A DNA stretch of 30,744 nucleotides from a virus (IMGVR_UViG_3300032333_000117:1-30744); one strand, 5' to 3'; positions 8,079-15,538 are shown, counted from the first letter of the stretch. Notes: generated by a model not told the origin, from the letters alone. Numbers and translations: made by a program.

Positions 8079-8243
8079 TTACCCTGCAGTAGCTCCCGGT
8101 CCTCTTTGTCTGGGGTGTTGCTGGGTCGTTTGCATTGCATCCATCTCTCTCCAGAAATCGGTGTCCACGGGTCGTGGCTTGTTGTTCAGTGGCGGCAGTG
8201 CTTTGAGGCGCTGCATGAAGTCGTTCCATTCGGGCTCAGTCAT
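8079..8243 (-). CDS. 54-residue small protein, unknown
   Basis: The frame begins MTEPEWNDFMQRLKALPPLN and stops with TAA at 8079. The ATG at 8243 has GGAGAGGAG directly upstream, and its A is shared with the stop of the preceding gene (TGATG). The last 18 residues (QHPRQRGPGATAG) look poor compared with the alternative frame over the same DNA, which reads on as a charged protein through 7931. A frameshift or a true overlapping gene is possible. Function unknown. Confidence 0.5.
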   Translation of the reverse strand: MTEPEWNDFMQRLKALPPLNNKPRPVDTDFWREMDAMQTTQQHPRQRGPGATAG

Positions 8244-8419
8244 CACTCCTCTCCTATATACCCATCCTGCATGTATTCAAACTTCAGTATCTCCAGTATG
8301 CCAAGCAGTTGCGCATATGAGATTCGCCCGTTGTACTGCCTGACTACTTCCCTGATCTCTTCTCTCAGTTTTCCCTCTGGAAGGAACGCTGCTCCCAGTA
8401 CCCGCACGTTATCATTCAT
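8243..8419 (-). CDS. 58-residue acidic small protein, unknown
   Basis: The product MNDNVRVLGAAFLPEGKLRE continues with EEIREVVRQYNGRISYAQLLGILEIL-type helices and ends YIGEE. It is predicted to be an all-helical, acidic protein. The start ATG at 8419 shares one base with the upstream stop (TGATG), and the end shares one base with the next start. These junctions are the main evidence that it is real. No family recognised. Confidence 0.55.
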   Translation of the reverse strand: MNDNVRVLGAAFLPEGKLREEIREVVRQYNGRISYAQLLGILEILKFEYMQDGYIGEE

Positions 8420-8577
8420 CACTCATCGCCCCTATCATTCTTGTGCTTCAGCGCTATCTCAATGTCCACCGCTACTGCGTAGACGCCTTCGTACAACCGC
8501 GAGTCGGTGATAGTGATGTTGGATTTGATGATGTCCTCAATTTCTTCTAGTGCCAGCCCAATAAACTGCTTACTCAC
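8419..8577 (-). CDS. 52-residue small protein with GTG start, unknown
   Basis: I place the start at GTG 8577 because GGGAGG lies seven bases before it, whereas the open frame back to 8661 has no ribosome-binding site and would lie inside the upstream gene. The product (SKQFIGLALEEIEDIIKSN, then a short beta-like ITITDSRLYEGVYAVAVDIEI) is acidic and ends KHKNDRGDE. It overlaps the upstream gene by 8 bp. No family recognised. Confidence 0.55.
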   Translation of the reverse strand: MSKQFIGLALEEIEDIIKSNITITDSRLYEGVYAVAVDIEIALKHKNDRGDE

Positions 8578-8791
8578 TTTGTGCCTCCCATGCGCCGACA
8601 ACCTCGGCAATCCTCGTTCTTGAATTGACCCCGACTTTGAACCCGCGCACATACGCCTCATTGACTAGCTGCTCAACGTCCCGGCGGTCCTCCTCCGCGC
8701 TGATATTTTTTGATTCGTCCCAGTGCCACCCAGCAGCAAGCACGATTTCTTTTACCCGCGCTCTGTCCAGCTTCGTTATGTCAATGAACAT
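8570..8791 (-). CDS. 73-residue small protein, unknown
   Basis: The product starts MFIDITKLDRARVKEIVLAAGW and continues with EEDRRDVEQLVNEAYVRGFKVG, predicted helical with two amphipathic segments. The start shares one base with the stop of the upstream gene. It is acidic and soluble, without cysteines. It lies in the tightly coupled small-gene array. No family recognised. Confidence 0.55.
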   Translation of the reverse strand: MFIDITKLDRARVKEIVLAAGWHWDESKNISAEEDRRDVEQLVNEAYVRGFKVGVNSRTRIAEVVGAWEAQSE

Positions 8792-9045
8792 CAGCGCGGC
8801 TCCTTGTTGTTTTGCAACGCGACTGGAATATAGTGCTCATTGCCCCGCCGCTCTCGATTTATTGGCGTAACGACTTTCCCGTCTGCGTGTGAGTGAGTCA
8901 ACATTTCTTCTATTAGTGTTGTCACTTGCGTCAGTTGATACCGCATCTGCAGCACTTCATTATAAAGCGCATAAATCTTTTCATCTGTGTTGCGCTCGCT
9001 CCAGTACTTGTCCCGCATTGCCATACCTAGTTTCTCCTCATTCAT
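8791..9045 (-). CDS. 84-residue small protein, unknown
   Basis: The product has an N-terminal helical section (EEKLGMAMRDKYWSERNTDE) followed by a leucine-rich heptad segment (IYALYNEVLQMRYQLTQVTT) that could form a coiled coil. The C-terminal part is polar. It overlaps the DUF3310 gene by 8 bp upstream and the next gene by one base. No function known. Confidence 0.55.
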   Translation of the reverse strand: MNEEKLGMAMRDKYWSERNTDEKIYALYNEVLQMRYQLTQVTTLIEEMLTHSHADGKVVTPINRERRGNEHYIPVALQNNKEPR

Positions 9046-9301
9046 CGCTCATCGCTCCCATCACCGCCTCAAGTATCGCGCTGTCTTTATCAGTCCACTC
9101 GTACTTCTCTTCGATCAGCAGCAGTACTGTGTGCAGTGACTTGTACAGGTCTTTTTTGCCTGCCTTGTCCCAGTGCCTTGTGATGTACTTGATCGCCGTA
9201 TGCTGGCACGCGTCCAACTCGTTCGCCATGCTGTACTGCATAGGCTGGATTTTCAGCTTTTTGTAGTGGCCACCGCCCACTTGCTTGTCATATGCTTTCA
9301 T
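9038..9301 (-). CDS. DUF3310 family protein
   Basis: The 87-residue sequence matches the DUF3310 pattern: QVGGGHYKKLKIQPMQY near the N-terminus, then ACQHTAIKYITRHWDKAGKKDLYKSL. The family is widespread in phages as a short stand-alone protein or as a domain of nucleotide-kinase-like proteins; its role is not settled. The end overlaps the next gene by 8 bp and its start touches the upstream gene's stop. The match is by eye but the motif is distinctive. Confidence 0.85.
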   Translation of the reverse strand: MKAYDKQVGGGHYKKLKIQPMQYSMANELDACQHTAIKYITRHWDKAGKKDLYKSLHTVLLLIEEKYEWTDKDSAILEAVMGAMSDE

Positions 9302-9459
9302 TAGTCTCCCTCGGGCAGCATCGCCCGCAGTTGTTCGATGTATGTTCTGTTTAACGCTTCAGACACAATATCAAGCGCCCAAATTGCCGCCTTTATCGCC
9401 TCCCTTGGAAGCTTTGCATTTGCAGCATGGATGCCAGTCCAGTACAGTTCAGCCTGCAT
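9301..9459 (-). CDS. 52-residue small protein, unknown
   Basis: I start at ATG 9459, preceded by GGAGGGCAACGACA; the longer frame to 9528 lacks such a site and lies within the upstream gene. The product MQAELYWTGIHAANAKLPRE continues as a helical protein with KAAIWALDIVSEALNRTYIE. It overlaps the upstream gene by 11 bp and touches the DUF3310 start. No family recognised. Confidence 0.55.
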   Translation of the reverse strand: MQAELYWTGIHAANAKLPREAIKAAIWALDIVSEALNRTYIEQLRAMLPEGD

Positions 9460-9655
9460 TGTCGTTGCCCTCCTTTTCCGCAGTGTTTCGCAGCCCGTGC
9501 GATTGCTCGTAATGCAACATAGACTCAATCATGTCAGCGGCTTCTTCGCACAGACACCAATAGTCGCCCACGTCTAGCCCTTGGTCAGCGTTAGCAGATT
9601 GACGCAAAAAGTCGATCATCTTGTACACTGTTTCTGTGTTATACCAAGTGTTCAC
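9449..9655 (-). CDS. 68-residue small protein, unknown
   Basis: The product MNTWYNTETVYKMIDFLRQS is followed by LDVGDYWCLCEEAADMIESM and a polar tail with several Asn and Glu. Two cysteines are two residues apart (CLC). It overlaps the upstream gene by 4 bp (ATGA-type) and the downstream gene by 11 bp. It looks like a typical soluble phage accessory protein, without known role. Confidence 0.55.
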   Translation of the reverse strand: MNTWYNTETVYKMIDFLRQSANADQGLDVGDYWCLCEEAADMIESMLHYEQSHGLRNTAEKEGNDNAG

Positions 9656-9951
9656 ACCCCGCCCTCCATCGCTGTCACTGCTGGTAACAGCAGCACTGCT
9701 GCGGGTACTCCTTCTTGGGCAAGGAATCTCAGCAGGCTCACAGGCTTATCCATAAGCTCTCCGGCTTCATCCCAAGCAACGAGTGCTGCGCAGGCGCCCT
9801 GACCTGCGCCCCAAGCTGCGTCCCAAGCTGCGCCCCAAGCTGCGTCCCCAGCTGCGCCACGACCTGCGCTCCACTTATCTGGGTTAGCTCTCACGTGTGC
9901 AAGCACTCGGTCTATGTGTGCTGCGTTGGGTAAGTTACTCCACTTGTTCAT
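9652..9951 (-). CDS. 99-residue protein with Ala-Ala-Trp repeat
   Basis: Residues 33-49 hold a four-residue repeat, AAGDAAWGAAWDAAWGA, encoded by 12-bp DNA units at about 9805-9855. Similar A-A-W-x repeats occur in other phage proteins of unknown function. The rest (LPNAAHIDRVLAHVRANPDKW, and a leucine- and proline-rich C-terminus) appears helical. Repeat number probably varies by slippage. The stop overlaps the next gene by 4 bp. The repeat may form one face of a helix with stacked tryptophans; that is inference. Confidence 0.6.
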   Translation of the reverse strand: MNKWSNLPNAAHIDRVLAHVRANPDKWSAGRGAAGDAAWGAAWDAAWGAGQGACAALVAWDEAGELMDKPVSLLRFLAQEGVPAAVLLLPAVTAMEGGV

Positions 9952-10145
9952 TCTCTACCTCCATTGCTTTGCTCATAGGCGCCCTCCTTCCACCAAGGGC
10001 AAGCCCACGTCATTGCGGTTGATCCAACAGTGAATATAAAGCAGATCGCCAAGGACTCCCCCCGCTGCGTAAGGTCAGTGCCTGCCAGCCAGAATGTAAA
10101 CGGCCAGAATGCTGCTGTCAGTAGTGTTACGATTATCTGTTTCAT
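9948..10145 (-). CDS. 65-residue membrane protein with two predicted helices
   Basis: I choose the ATG at 10145, preceded by AGGAGAAAGGGGT; the longer frame to 10166 has no site. The protein has two hydrophobic segments, IIVTLLTAAFWPFTFWLAG and LAICFIFTVGSTAMTWA, joined by a short polar loop. It is therefore a likely two-pass inner-membrane protein. Its role is unknown; it is not clearly a holin, since it sits in the early region far from lysis genes. Confidence 0.6.
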   Translation of the reverse strand: MKQIIVTLLTAAFWPFTFWLAGTDLTQRGESLAICFIFTVGSTAMTWACPWWKEGAYEQSNGGRE

Positions 10146-10411
10146 ACCCCTTTCTCCTGTTCGCATTTGGCGAGGGCTGCATTAACTGTTCGGATGGTCA
10201 CAGAGCAGAGCAGTTCCTCAGATGCGACAACTGTGCGCAAAGCCTCCGCAAGCTCCCCCGCCAGCGCCTTGTACCTGTCGCTCTGTTGCGCTTCAACCAA
10301 GTTGGCAAAGCGTTCCAACTCCTGCGGCGTCAACCCGGTCTCGTCATCGTAAGGGCCGCGAACAAAGACCCCAGCCTCTTTCGCAAGGCGTATAACGTCT
10401 TCTCTGTTCAT
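10142..10411 (-). CDS. 89-residue conserved phage protein, unknown
   Basis: The start MNREDVIRLAKEAGVFVRGP and the helix TPQELERFANLVEAQQSDRY resemble a small protein often seen in phage early regions. The second half is alanine- and leucine-rich and helical, with one cysteine near each end. It overlaps its neighbours by 4 bp on both sides (ATGA type), so it is translated with them. No function is known to me. Confidence 0.65.
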   Translation of the reverse strand: MNREDVIRLAKEAGVFVRGPYDDETGLTPQELERFANLVEAQQSDRYKALAGELAEALRTVVASEELLCSVTIRTVNAALAKCEQEKGV

Positions 10412-10578
10412 ACCTTCCCCCTCGGCTTATATCGAATTTTGTCCAGATCAACCGATCTAATGTAGGCATTAAACCTACCCAGTACTTCGCCTCGCGTGGC
10501 TCCAAACCACGTGAGCTTGACCAGTCCGTCATCGCTGGACAGCATCCAGAAATGTTCACTAACTTTTTTCAGTACCAT
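10408..10578 (-). CDS. 56-residue small protein, unknown
   Basis: ATG at 10578 shares one base with the upstream stop (TAATG), and the TGA at 10408 overlaps the next ATG by 4 bp. The product MVLKKVSEHFWMLSSDDGLV continues with KLTWFGATRGEVLGRFNAYI, then a basic tail. The alternating hydrophobic pattern suggests a small beta-containing fold. A longer frame over the same DNA (to 10344) is an off-frame shadow. No family recognised. Confidence 0.6.
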   Translation of the reverse strand: MVLKKVSEHFWMLSSDDGLVKLTWFGATRGEVLGRFNAYIRSVDLDKIRYKPRGKV

Positions 10579-10832
10579 TAGTTGATTCCTCTTGTAGGTT
10601 CTTCATCCATCACACGGAAAGTTTCTAGCACTAGAGCAGCGGTTGCCATCGCACGGCTGCGTTCCATCACGAGATACTGCGCCACTTGCCCGTCAGGCGT
10701 GGCTGTGCCTACTACACTGTGCGCTCGTTTAGTTGCCTTGGTCAGGAACTCGGCTTCTTCGAGCGCGAACTCCACTTCATCAAACACAGTGAAGGTCTCG
10801 TTGGGAACAAGAACGTTGCGGTCATCAGACAT
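10578..10832 (-). CDS. 84-residue acidic protein, unknown
   Basis: The product contains VFDEVEFALEEAEFLTKATK and QYLVMERSRAMATAALVLET, two long helices with an acidic face. It is soluble and without cysteines. It overlaps the upstream gene by 8 bp and touches the following ATG. The compact helical hairpin could be a small protein-binding module, but nothing in the sequence names a target. Confidence 0.55.
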   Translation of the reverse strand: MSDDRNVLVPNETFTVFDEVEFALEEAEFLTKATKRAHSVVGTATPDGQVAQYLVMERSRAMATAALVLETFRVMDEEPTRGIN

Positions 10833-11070
10833 ACGGGTTCCCCCAGTCTTTGTGGTTGCCGATTGATTCGTTTACGTGGTACCCGTCCATGTACTCACCC
10901 CACTCGGGGGTGTTGGGGACAAGTGATTCCCGCAGCCCGTTCACCAGCTTGTGGGGCACGCGGCCACGGCGGTAGTAGGAGTCCGCCATGCCACGGTCAT
11001 AGGGGCTACCGTGGTCAGTATCTATAAGTGCTCTGTGTGTAGCGGCTTCACTCAAATTATAAGTAGTCAT
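10825..11070 (-). CDS. 81-residue small phage protein, unknown
   Basis: The start is set at ATG 11070 because of a GAGGA site eight bases before it; the open frame back to 11187 has no site. The product carries SPYDRGMADSYYRRGRVPHK and LTP-like VPNTPEWGEYMDGYH, a pattern seen in short phage proteins that I cannot tie to a function. It is rich in Tyr, Arg and Asp. The 216 bp upstream contain no gene; a TTGACA hexamer at 11146-11151 lacks a good -10 partner. Confidence 0.6.
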   Translation of the reverse strand: MTTYNLSEAATHRALIDTDHGSPYDRGMADSYYRRGRVPHKLVNGLRESLVPNTPEWGEYMDGYHVNESIGNHKDWGNPYV

Positions 11071-11286
11071 ACAAATATCCTCAGCAAAATTATCAGCATG
11101 TAGTAGCGGTTTAGTTTTATGGAGTTTGGTCACATACTCCACGGATGTCAAGAAAAAGAAACCCGTGACGTGGGTTAGTCGGCGCATGCCTGTATGGTGA
11201 ACTGCAAGAGCAGTACAACGAGGGCTACATCATACGCTGCCGGTGTTTTTCGCTATGCCACCCACCGCCGGCTGGGGTGTAAGAGG

Positions 11287-11610
11287 TTAGACCTCTTCGT
11301 TATTCCGCTTGGCGTACGCCAACATGATAAGCGCGCCTACAGTAAGTGCATCGTCCTCGTTGACGACCCATGATGCACCGTGTGCAGCCTGTATGTCTTT
11401 CAATTCTTTGTCCTGCAATGCAGTCGTGGTGTTCTTCCCAGCCTTACATTCGATGGCAAAAAACATCCCTCGGTAACATCCGATGATGTCGGGTATGCCG
11501 GAACGCCCATACCCGTTGGCCACTGGGAAGAAGTAGTACACGTCAGAGCCCATGCGCTTCAGTGTCTCCACAACTTGTTTCTTCACTTTCCGTTCCGGTG
11601 TCATAGCCAT
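11287..11610 (-). CDS. VRR-NUC domain nuclease
   Basis: The 107-residue protein is a minimal VRR-NUC (PD-(D/E)XK) nuclease. Its catalytic signature is SGIPDIIGCYRGMFFAIECKAG: D41, E54 and K56, followed by Q66 in TALQDKEL. Stand-alone VRR-NUC proteins of this size are common in phages next to helicases and act as structure-selective DNA nucleases, by analogy with the FAN1 catalytic domain. It has a GAGGAG ribosome-binding site and ends a run of coupled genes. About 216 bp without a gene follow. Confidence 0.85.
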   Translation of the reverse strand: MAMTPERKVKKQVVETLKRMGSDVYYFFPVANGYGRSGIPDIIGCYRGMFFAIECKAGKNTTTALQDKELKDIQAAHGASWVVNEDDALTVGALIMLAYAKRNNEEV

Positions 11611-11614
11611 GCTG

Positions 11615-11878
11615 TCACTCCTCGTCGAAGACCCAAAATACTGTTCGTGATATCCGTCTACCCACGCCCGTCACATACTCGGTCGGTGGATCGTAGGAGC
11701 GGGTGTTCAGTACTGCCAGCTTGTTGATTACTTGTTCTGGTAAGCACTCCACCCGCATCACGCTTGTCTTGCCTTTCCCCACCATCCCTACCTCCACTAC
11801 TTCTACGTAGTCATCTGGTAGTGCAGTCACGCGAAGGAACGTGGTGTATTCCATCCCCGGCAGATCAAGCTGCGTCAT
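11615..11878 (-). CDS. 87-residue protein, unknown
   Basis: The product begins MTQLDLPGMEYTTFLRVTAL and is rich in alternating hydrophobic residues (VEVVEVGMVG, RTVFWVFDEE), which suggests a small beta-rich fold. It overlaps the upstream 389-residue gene by 4 bp and lies 4 bp before the VRR-NUC gene. No family recognised. It may be a partner of either neighbour. Confidence 0.55.
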   Translation of the reverse strand: MTQLDLPGMEYTTFLRVTALPDDYVEVVEVGMVGKGKTSVMRVECLPEQVINKLAVLNTRSYDPPTEYVTGVGRRISRTVFWVFDEE

Positions 11879-13044
11879 AAGAGCTGCCCCTCGAACACAC
11901 TCTTCAGTTCGTCCTCAGTAACAAGTACAGCGATACAGTCAATGCCGTCCCGTAGCAGTCCTTTGAAGTGTGGCACCACTGCTCCAACACCGGCTATGGT
12001 ACCAGACTGCCTGTTTATGGCGACAGTCTGCAGCCTCCCCACCACTGCCACCGGCAGGCAATCCAACGACTCGATCTGGCGCATGTAAAACTCGTTCCGC
12101 TTGTTGGTGTAGAAGACGCACCCGGTCGGCTCATCTCCGAACGAGGTTACCATCAAGACGTGCTCTGACACTGGGCTATCACGTTGTTGCTCTATCAGTT
12201 CGCGTTCGCTATTGCAGTACTCCTCCATCACCTTGCGTAGGGTGGGGTGCGTTACCTCCGCTGGGGTCTCCCCACGCATCAGGGCCACCAGTATATCGAG
12301 CAAGGGCAACTGCAACCCGGGCGTGATCAGGGTTTGGCTAGTTTCGTTCCGCAGTTTCCCAAACGCTGCTTTGAAATGCTGTTTCAGGGTACTCACTACA
12401 TGGTCGCTGTTGCGCGCTACAGTACATGCAGCGACATGAGTAGAAACAGGGTAAGCAGACTCCACGCAACGGATTGCAGAGGTCGCCGACTTGAACACAT
12501 TAGTTGCACGGGCATACAGATCGGCTATCGCCTTGGGCTTATGGTTCTTCAGTTTGCTTTTGGACATCGCCAGATGGGTAACGTAGTACACAAACTCGGT
12601 GCCTAAACTCTTGTGCTCTATCGTCACGAGTACCGAATAGTAAGGGTCACCCGGGCGGCGGAAACCTACCTGATCTACGCGGGGGTTCGTTTCCCAATCC
12701 ATCTGGACTTCGTTGTACCCCCTCCTACCAAGCCGGCAAATGCGCTGTTGCACGGGCTTTTTCCCACCGGGCGGCGCCATGATTGCGGAAAAGACCACCG
12801 GCTCCATGATGAAATTTGGCTTACTGCGCTTGTGTAGTTTGTTTATCGCATCTTGGAGCGGACGCAGGTAGCTGTAGTCCATCCTCTCAGGGCCCACCAG
12901 TGTCGCCATATCGGCCATTAGCTTTGTCTGCCGCGAGGGGGTGAGCATGTTCATGTCCCACGAGTTGTGTATGTACACTGTGTCCCTAGTGAGCACCTCG
13001 GCTCCCAGCGCGGCAACCATGTTTTGGAGATTCAAATTTGTCAT
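11875..13044 (-). CDS. 389-residue protein of unknown function, follows AAA-VWA genes
   Basis: I do not recognise this protein. Residues 1-70 hold MVAALGAEVLTRDTVYIHNS and a run of charged helices. The middle has a repeated hydrophobic/basic pattern (KSKLKNHKPKAIADLYARAT). The C-terminal third has VGRLQTVAINRQSGTIAGVG and ends with VLVTEDELKSVFEG. No Walker motif, zinc site or membrane segment is visible. The gene lies 40 bp after the VWA-type gene on the same strand and may belong to the same operon. A GAGAGAGAAACG site precedes the ATG. Confidence 0.65.
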   Translation of the reverse strand: MTNLNLQNMVAALGAEVLTRDTVYIHNSWDMNMLTPSRQTKLMADMATLVGPERMDYSYLRPLQDAINKLHKRSKPNFIMEPVVFSAIMAPPGGKKPVQQRICRLGRRGYNEVQMDWETNPRVDQVGFRRPGDPYYSVLVTIEHKSLGTEFVYYVTHLAMSKSKLKNHKPKAIADLYARATNVFKSATSAIRCVESAYPVSTHVAACTVARNSDHVVSTLKQHFKAAFGKLRNETSQTLITPGLQLPLLDILVALMRGETPAEVTHPTLRKVMEEYCNSERELIEQQRDSPVSEHVLMVTSFGDEPTGCVFYTNKRNEFYMRQIESLDCLPVAVVGRLQTVAINRQSGTIAGVGAVVPHFKGLLRDGIDCIAVLVTEDELKSVFEGQLL

Positions 13045-13084
13045 AGCGTTTCTCTCTCGTAGTTAAGTTACAGTTATTAGTCGT

Positions 13085-14302
13085 TCACATGCGGATGTGA
13101 ACAGTCTTGCCAACAGCCGGGCGAGCCGCCTTGTTGTTGAGCACACACCACAGCACGTCCATGTTCCAGTTCCCCCAGCCTCCGCCGAGGTGTCCATCAG
13201 TAAACACCACCGCTGCCGTAGCATCGATGTGGTTGGCGCGCAGGTAGTCCGTCACGCATTCCACGTTAGTGCCACCACCACCAGCGGGTTTGGTCGATGA
13301 TGCCAGTTCTGCCACGGGCATGTGGCCTTCGCCGTACACCTCAGCCGCACACACTCGCGTATCCCAGTACAACAAGTGCACACGAGTGACCATGACCGCC
13401 TCGAGCATGCCTATCACCTCTGACAAGAACTTGGTGAGATGTTCCTGCGCGATACTCATCGAAGTGTCCACTGCAATCACGATGTCCTCCATGCGCTCAC
13501 TGATACGCCCGGGGCGCAGTATGCCTGCGGCCATGCAGCGGCGGTTGAGTGTACGCCACGTAGCGTCCTCATCACCACGACATACGGTAGAGAAGAACTC
13601 ACGGGTGACCTCGCGCCAGTCCACCTCGACAGCAAGTAGCTCCTGTATCGCACGCCCACCTGTGCCCTTGCCCATCTTGGATGCGTTGATCACGCCCTGA
13701 CGCAGCGCCTCGTCAATGTCCTGCGCCAGCTGCTTCTGCTCATCCTTGCCCAAGTCCTGGGCACCAGCCCAGTCATGCGAGTCCATACCGTTGCTGGGTT
13801 GCGGCTGTTGCTGCTGTTGTTGCTGCTGTTGCTTCTGCTCATCACGCAGGATGTTGAACACCTGCGCCTCGTCCATGCCACGGAACCGGGTGTCGAGACA
13901 GCCCAGCGGCTTGCCGTCAGCCATCGGCATCTTCACAAACCCATCCGGGTTCTCGTCCACGATGGACAGGTTGATCACGTAGTCACACGCACGGTTGGCG
14001 AGGTCGGCATCGATGTCGTACATCCACTGGTAATGTATCAGGTGGCGGCGCACCTTGTGCTGGCTCTCGTGCAAGACTACGAACCGGAGGCAGGCGTCAT
14101 CGGCCAGCGTCTCGTCTACAAACTTCTTGCCATAGAACTCGTCACGCCCGTTGGTTGCTGCGGTGGGCAGGTCATCCTCGATCTTGCGTTCACCGATCAT
14201 GAACACACCGGCCATCACCGTGTATCGGTCATGGCTCATCAGTGCGTTGACTGCGCGCTCGAGACGCTGGGTGGTGGTCAGCGTAGGGTTGAATGAAAAC
14301 AT
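13085..14302 (-). CDS. DUF2201-type protein: HExxH metallopeptidase-like domain plus VWA domain
   Basis: The 405-residue protein has two parts. The N-terminal half shows VVLHESQHKVRRH with the HExxH zinc motif at residues 78-82, then DLANRACDYVINLSI, the pattern of the DUF2201 N-terminal metallopeptidase-like domain. A glutamine tract of about ten residues (from residue 156) links it to a C-terminal von Willebrand factor A domain, with the MIDAS motif DTSMS at 279-283 and GGGGTNVE, VVFTDGH later. Such proteins pair with MoxR-type AAA+ ATPases, as here, where the ATPase gene is immediately upstream. The pair is thought to act as a remodelling or metal-insertion chaperone; the phage substrate is unknown. 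Confidence 0.8.
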   Translation of the reverse strand: MFSFNPTLTTTQRLERAVNALMSHDRYTVMAGVFMIGERKIEDDLPTAATNGRDEFYGKKFVDETLADDACLRFVVLHESQHKVRRHLIHYQWMYDIDADLANRACDYVINLSIVDENPDGFVKMPMADGKPLGCLDTRFRGMDEAQVFNILRDEQKQQQQQQQQQPQPSNGMDSHDWAGAQDLGKDEQKQLAQDIDEALRQGVINASKMGKGTGGRAIQELLAVEVDWREVTREFFSTVCRGDEDATWRTLNRRCMAAGILRPGRISERMEDIVIAVDTSMSIAQEHLTKFLSEVIGMLEAVMVTRVHLLYWDTRVCAAEVYGEGHMPVAELASSTKPAGGGGTNVECVTDYLRANHIDATAAVVFTDGHLGGGWGNWNMDVLWCVLNNKAARPAVGKTVHIRM

Positions 14303-14334
14303 AGCAATGTCCTCGTGTTGTGGTTGTGGGTGGA

Positions 14335-15474
14335 TCAGTTGCCGAACAGGTGTGCGTTGTCACGTGCCCATGCCATGTACTCGGGGCAGCGGACGATCTG
14401 CTGCAGGCGTGGGTAGTCCTTCACCCGGGTGCCATTGCCGAACAGTCCCTGCGCCGGACGATCCAGACGCTGCAGGTAAGTCATCCACTGCGGTGCCCAT
14501 GAACGATCGACCGTGGCCAGTGCACGGAACACCAGCATGCAGACAGCTGACACTTTGTCAGGGATGCGTGCACCCATCGGGTCGTTGATGATCTCGTCCT
14601 TGCTGGGTATCTGCGTCATCAACGTGTTGTACGCCATCAGGTCCGATGCTGCACGGGGACCAACGGTGCCGGCCAGTGCTGCGCGCAGCATGTCGTCTGA
14701 GAACCTGCCACCTGCAGCAAGTACTGCGTCACGGTCATGCATGATGTCGCTGGCACCCTCGAGTGAACGCCCAGTAACAAATGCCACAGGCTTGCTGGCA
14801 GCACGTGGATCATAGATGTGCGGTGCCTCGCGCTCGGTGATGTCCGGGGACTCGAAGTCCATGAAGCTATAGAACAGCTGCGGCGTGTCCTTGGACCATG
14901 CCTGCACCGTGGGGTGAACACCTGCGGCGATCGACCAGCCCAGCCAGCCCAGCTGGTCGGACTTCTTCATGGTCACCACGGTGCAGCGGTTGCGGCCATG
15001 CGCTGGTAACAAGTCACCAAGACCCTCGGCCCCGAGGTTGGTAGTAGCGAACACCCGGGAGTCGGGGTGCAGCTGCATGTTGCCGTACTTGCGCTCATAC
15101 AGGACACGCAGCACAGCGTTGAACGCGGAGCGTGGCATCTTGCCGATCTCATCGAACATGAGGAGGACTGGCCCATCCAAGTGCAGGCCCAGCTCCTCAT
15201 GCGGCAGGGTAGTGAAGGTCATACCATCGGCGCTGTACTTGACCATGAAGAAGTCACCGCTGTCGGTCTTGGTGGTGCAGTCGATGTAGATGCTGGTGTA
15301 GTCGGCGAACTGCGGCATCGCCCCGATGATGTTCAGCAGGGCAGACTTGCCCCAGCCCATCTCGCCCTGCACGATGATGGTACGGTTGTGGCCGGTCGCT
15401 GCGATCAGGTCAGCGGTGTCGTCAATGTCCAGTGCAAACTGGTTGATCAGGTTGAATGCGGTACGTGCGGTCAT
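14335..15474 (-). CDS. MoxR/CobS-like AAA+ ATPase
   Basis: The 379-residue protein carries Walker A, QGEMGWGKSALL (residues 36-47), Walker B, VLLMFDEIGKM (103-113), and sensor 1, RVFATTNLGAEG (140-151). This arrangement is typical of the MoxR/CobS group of AAA+ ATPases, which form hexamers and work with VWA-domain partners. The next gene encodes that partner. The C-terminal 150 residues have a lid-like helical region with RSLEGASDIM. A separate promoter (15539-15566) and a stem-loop leader (15493-15508) with a GAGGAAGACGCT ribosome-binding site precede the start, so the pair may be made at a different level from the upstream genes. Confidence 0.88.
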   Translation of the reverse strand: MTARTAFNLINQFALDIDDTADLIAATGHNRTIIVQGEMGWGKSALLNIIGAMPQFADYTSIYIDCTTKTDSGDFFMVKYSADGMTFTTLPHEELGLHLDGPVLLMFDEIGKMPRSAFNAVLRVLYERKYGNMQLHPDSRVFATTNLGAEGLGDLLPAHGRNRCTVVTMKKSDQLGWLGWSIAAGVHPTVQAWSKDTPQLFYSFMDFESPDITEREAPHIYDPRAASKPVAFVTGRSLEGASDIMHDRDAVLAAGGRFSDDMLRAALAGTVGPRAASDLMAYNTLMTQIPSKDEIINDPMGARIPDKVSAVCMLVFRALATVDRSWAPQWMTYLQRLDRPAQGLFGNGTRVKDYPRLQQIVRCPEYMAWARDNAHLFGN

Positions 15475-15492
15475 AGCGTCTTCCTCTTTAGC

Positions 15493-15508
15493 TAGGGCCG
15501 TGGCCCTA
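15493..15508 (-). promoter_or_regulatory. Stem-loop in the leader of the AAA+ gene
   Basis: A TAGGGC/GCCCTA stem with a four-base loop lies about 20 bases before the ATG at 15474, immediately followed by a purine-rich ribosome-binding site, AGAGGAAGACGCT. The same layout, with unrelated stem sequence, recurs before three small genes at 20.3-20.8 kb. It may protect the 5' end after processing or modulate translation. Confidence 0.55.
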
Positions 15509-15538
15509 AGTTGTGGTTGGTTGTGTTACGTTTGGTGC

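Noticed and set aside
11146-11151. Perfect TTGACA on the minus strand upstream of the 81-residue gene
   Set aside because: No acceptable -10 hexamer at 16-18 bp; the best candidate (CAAACT) matches only three bases. Kept as a weak possibility only.
11188-11286. tRNA or small RNA in the gap before the VRR-NUC stop
   Set aside because: No cloverleaf, no TΨC-like GTTCGA and only weak imperfect hairpins.
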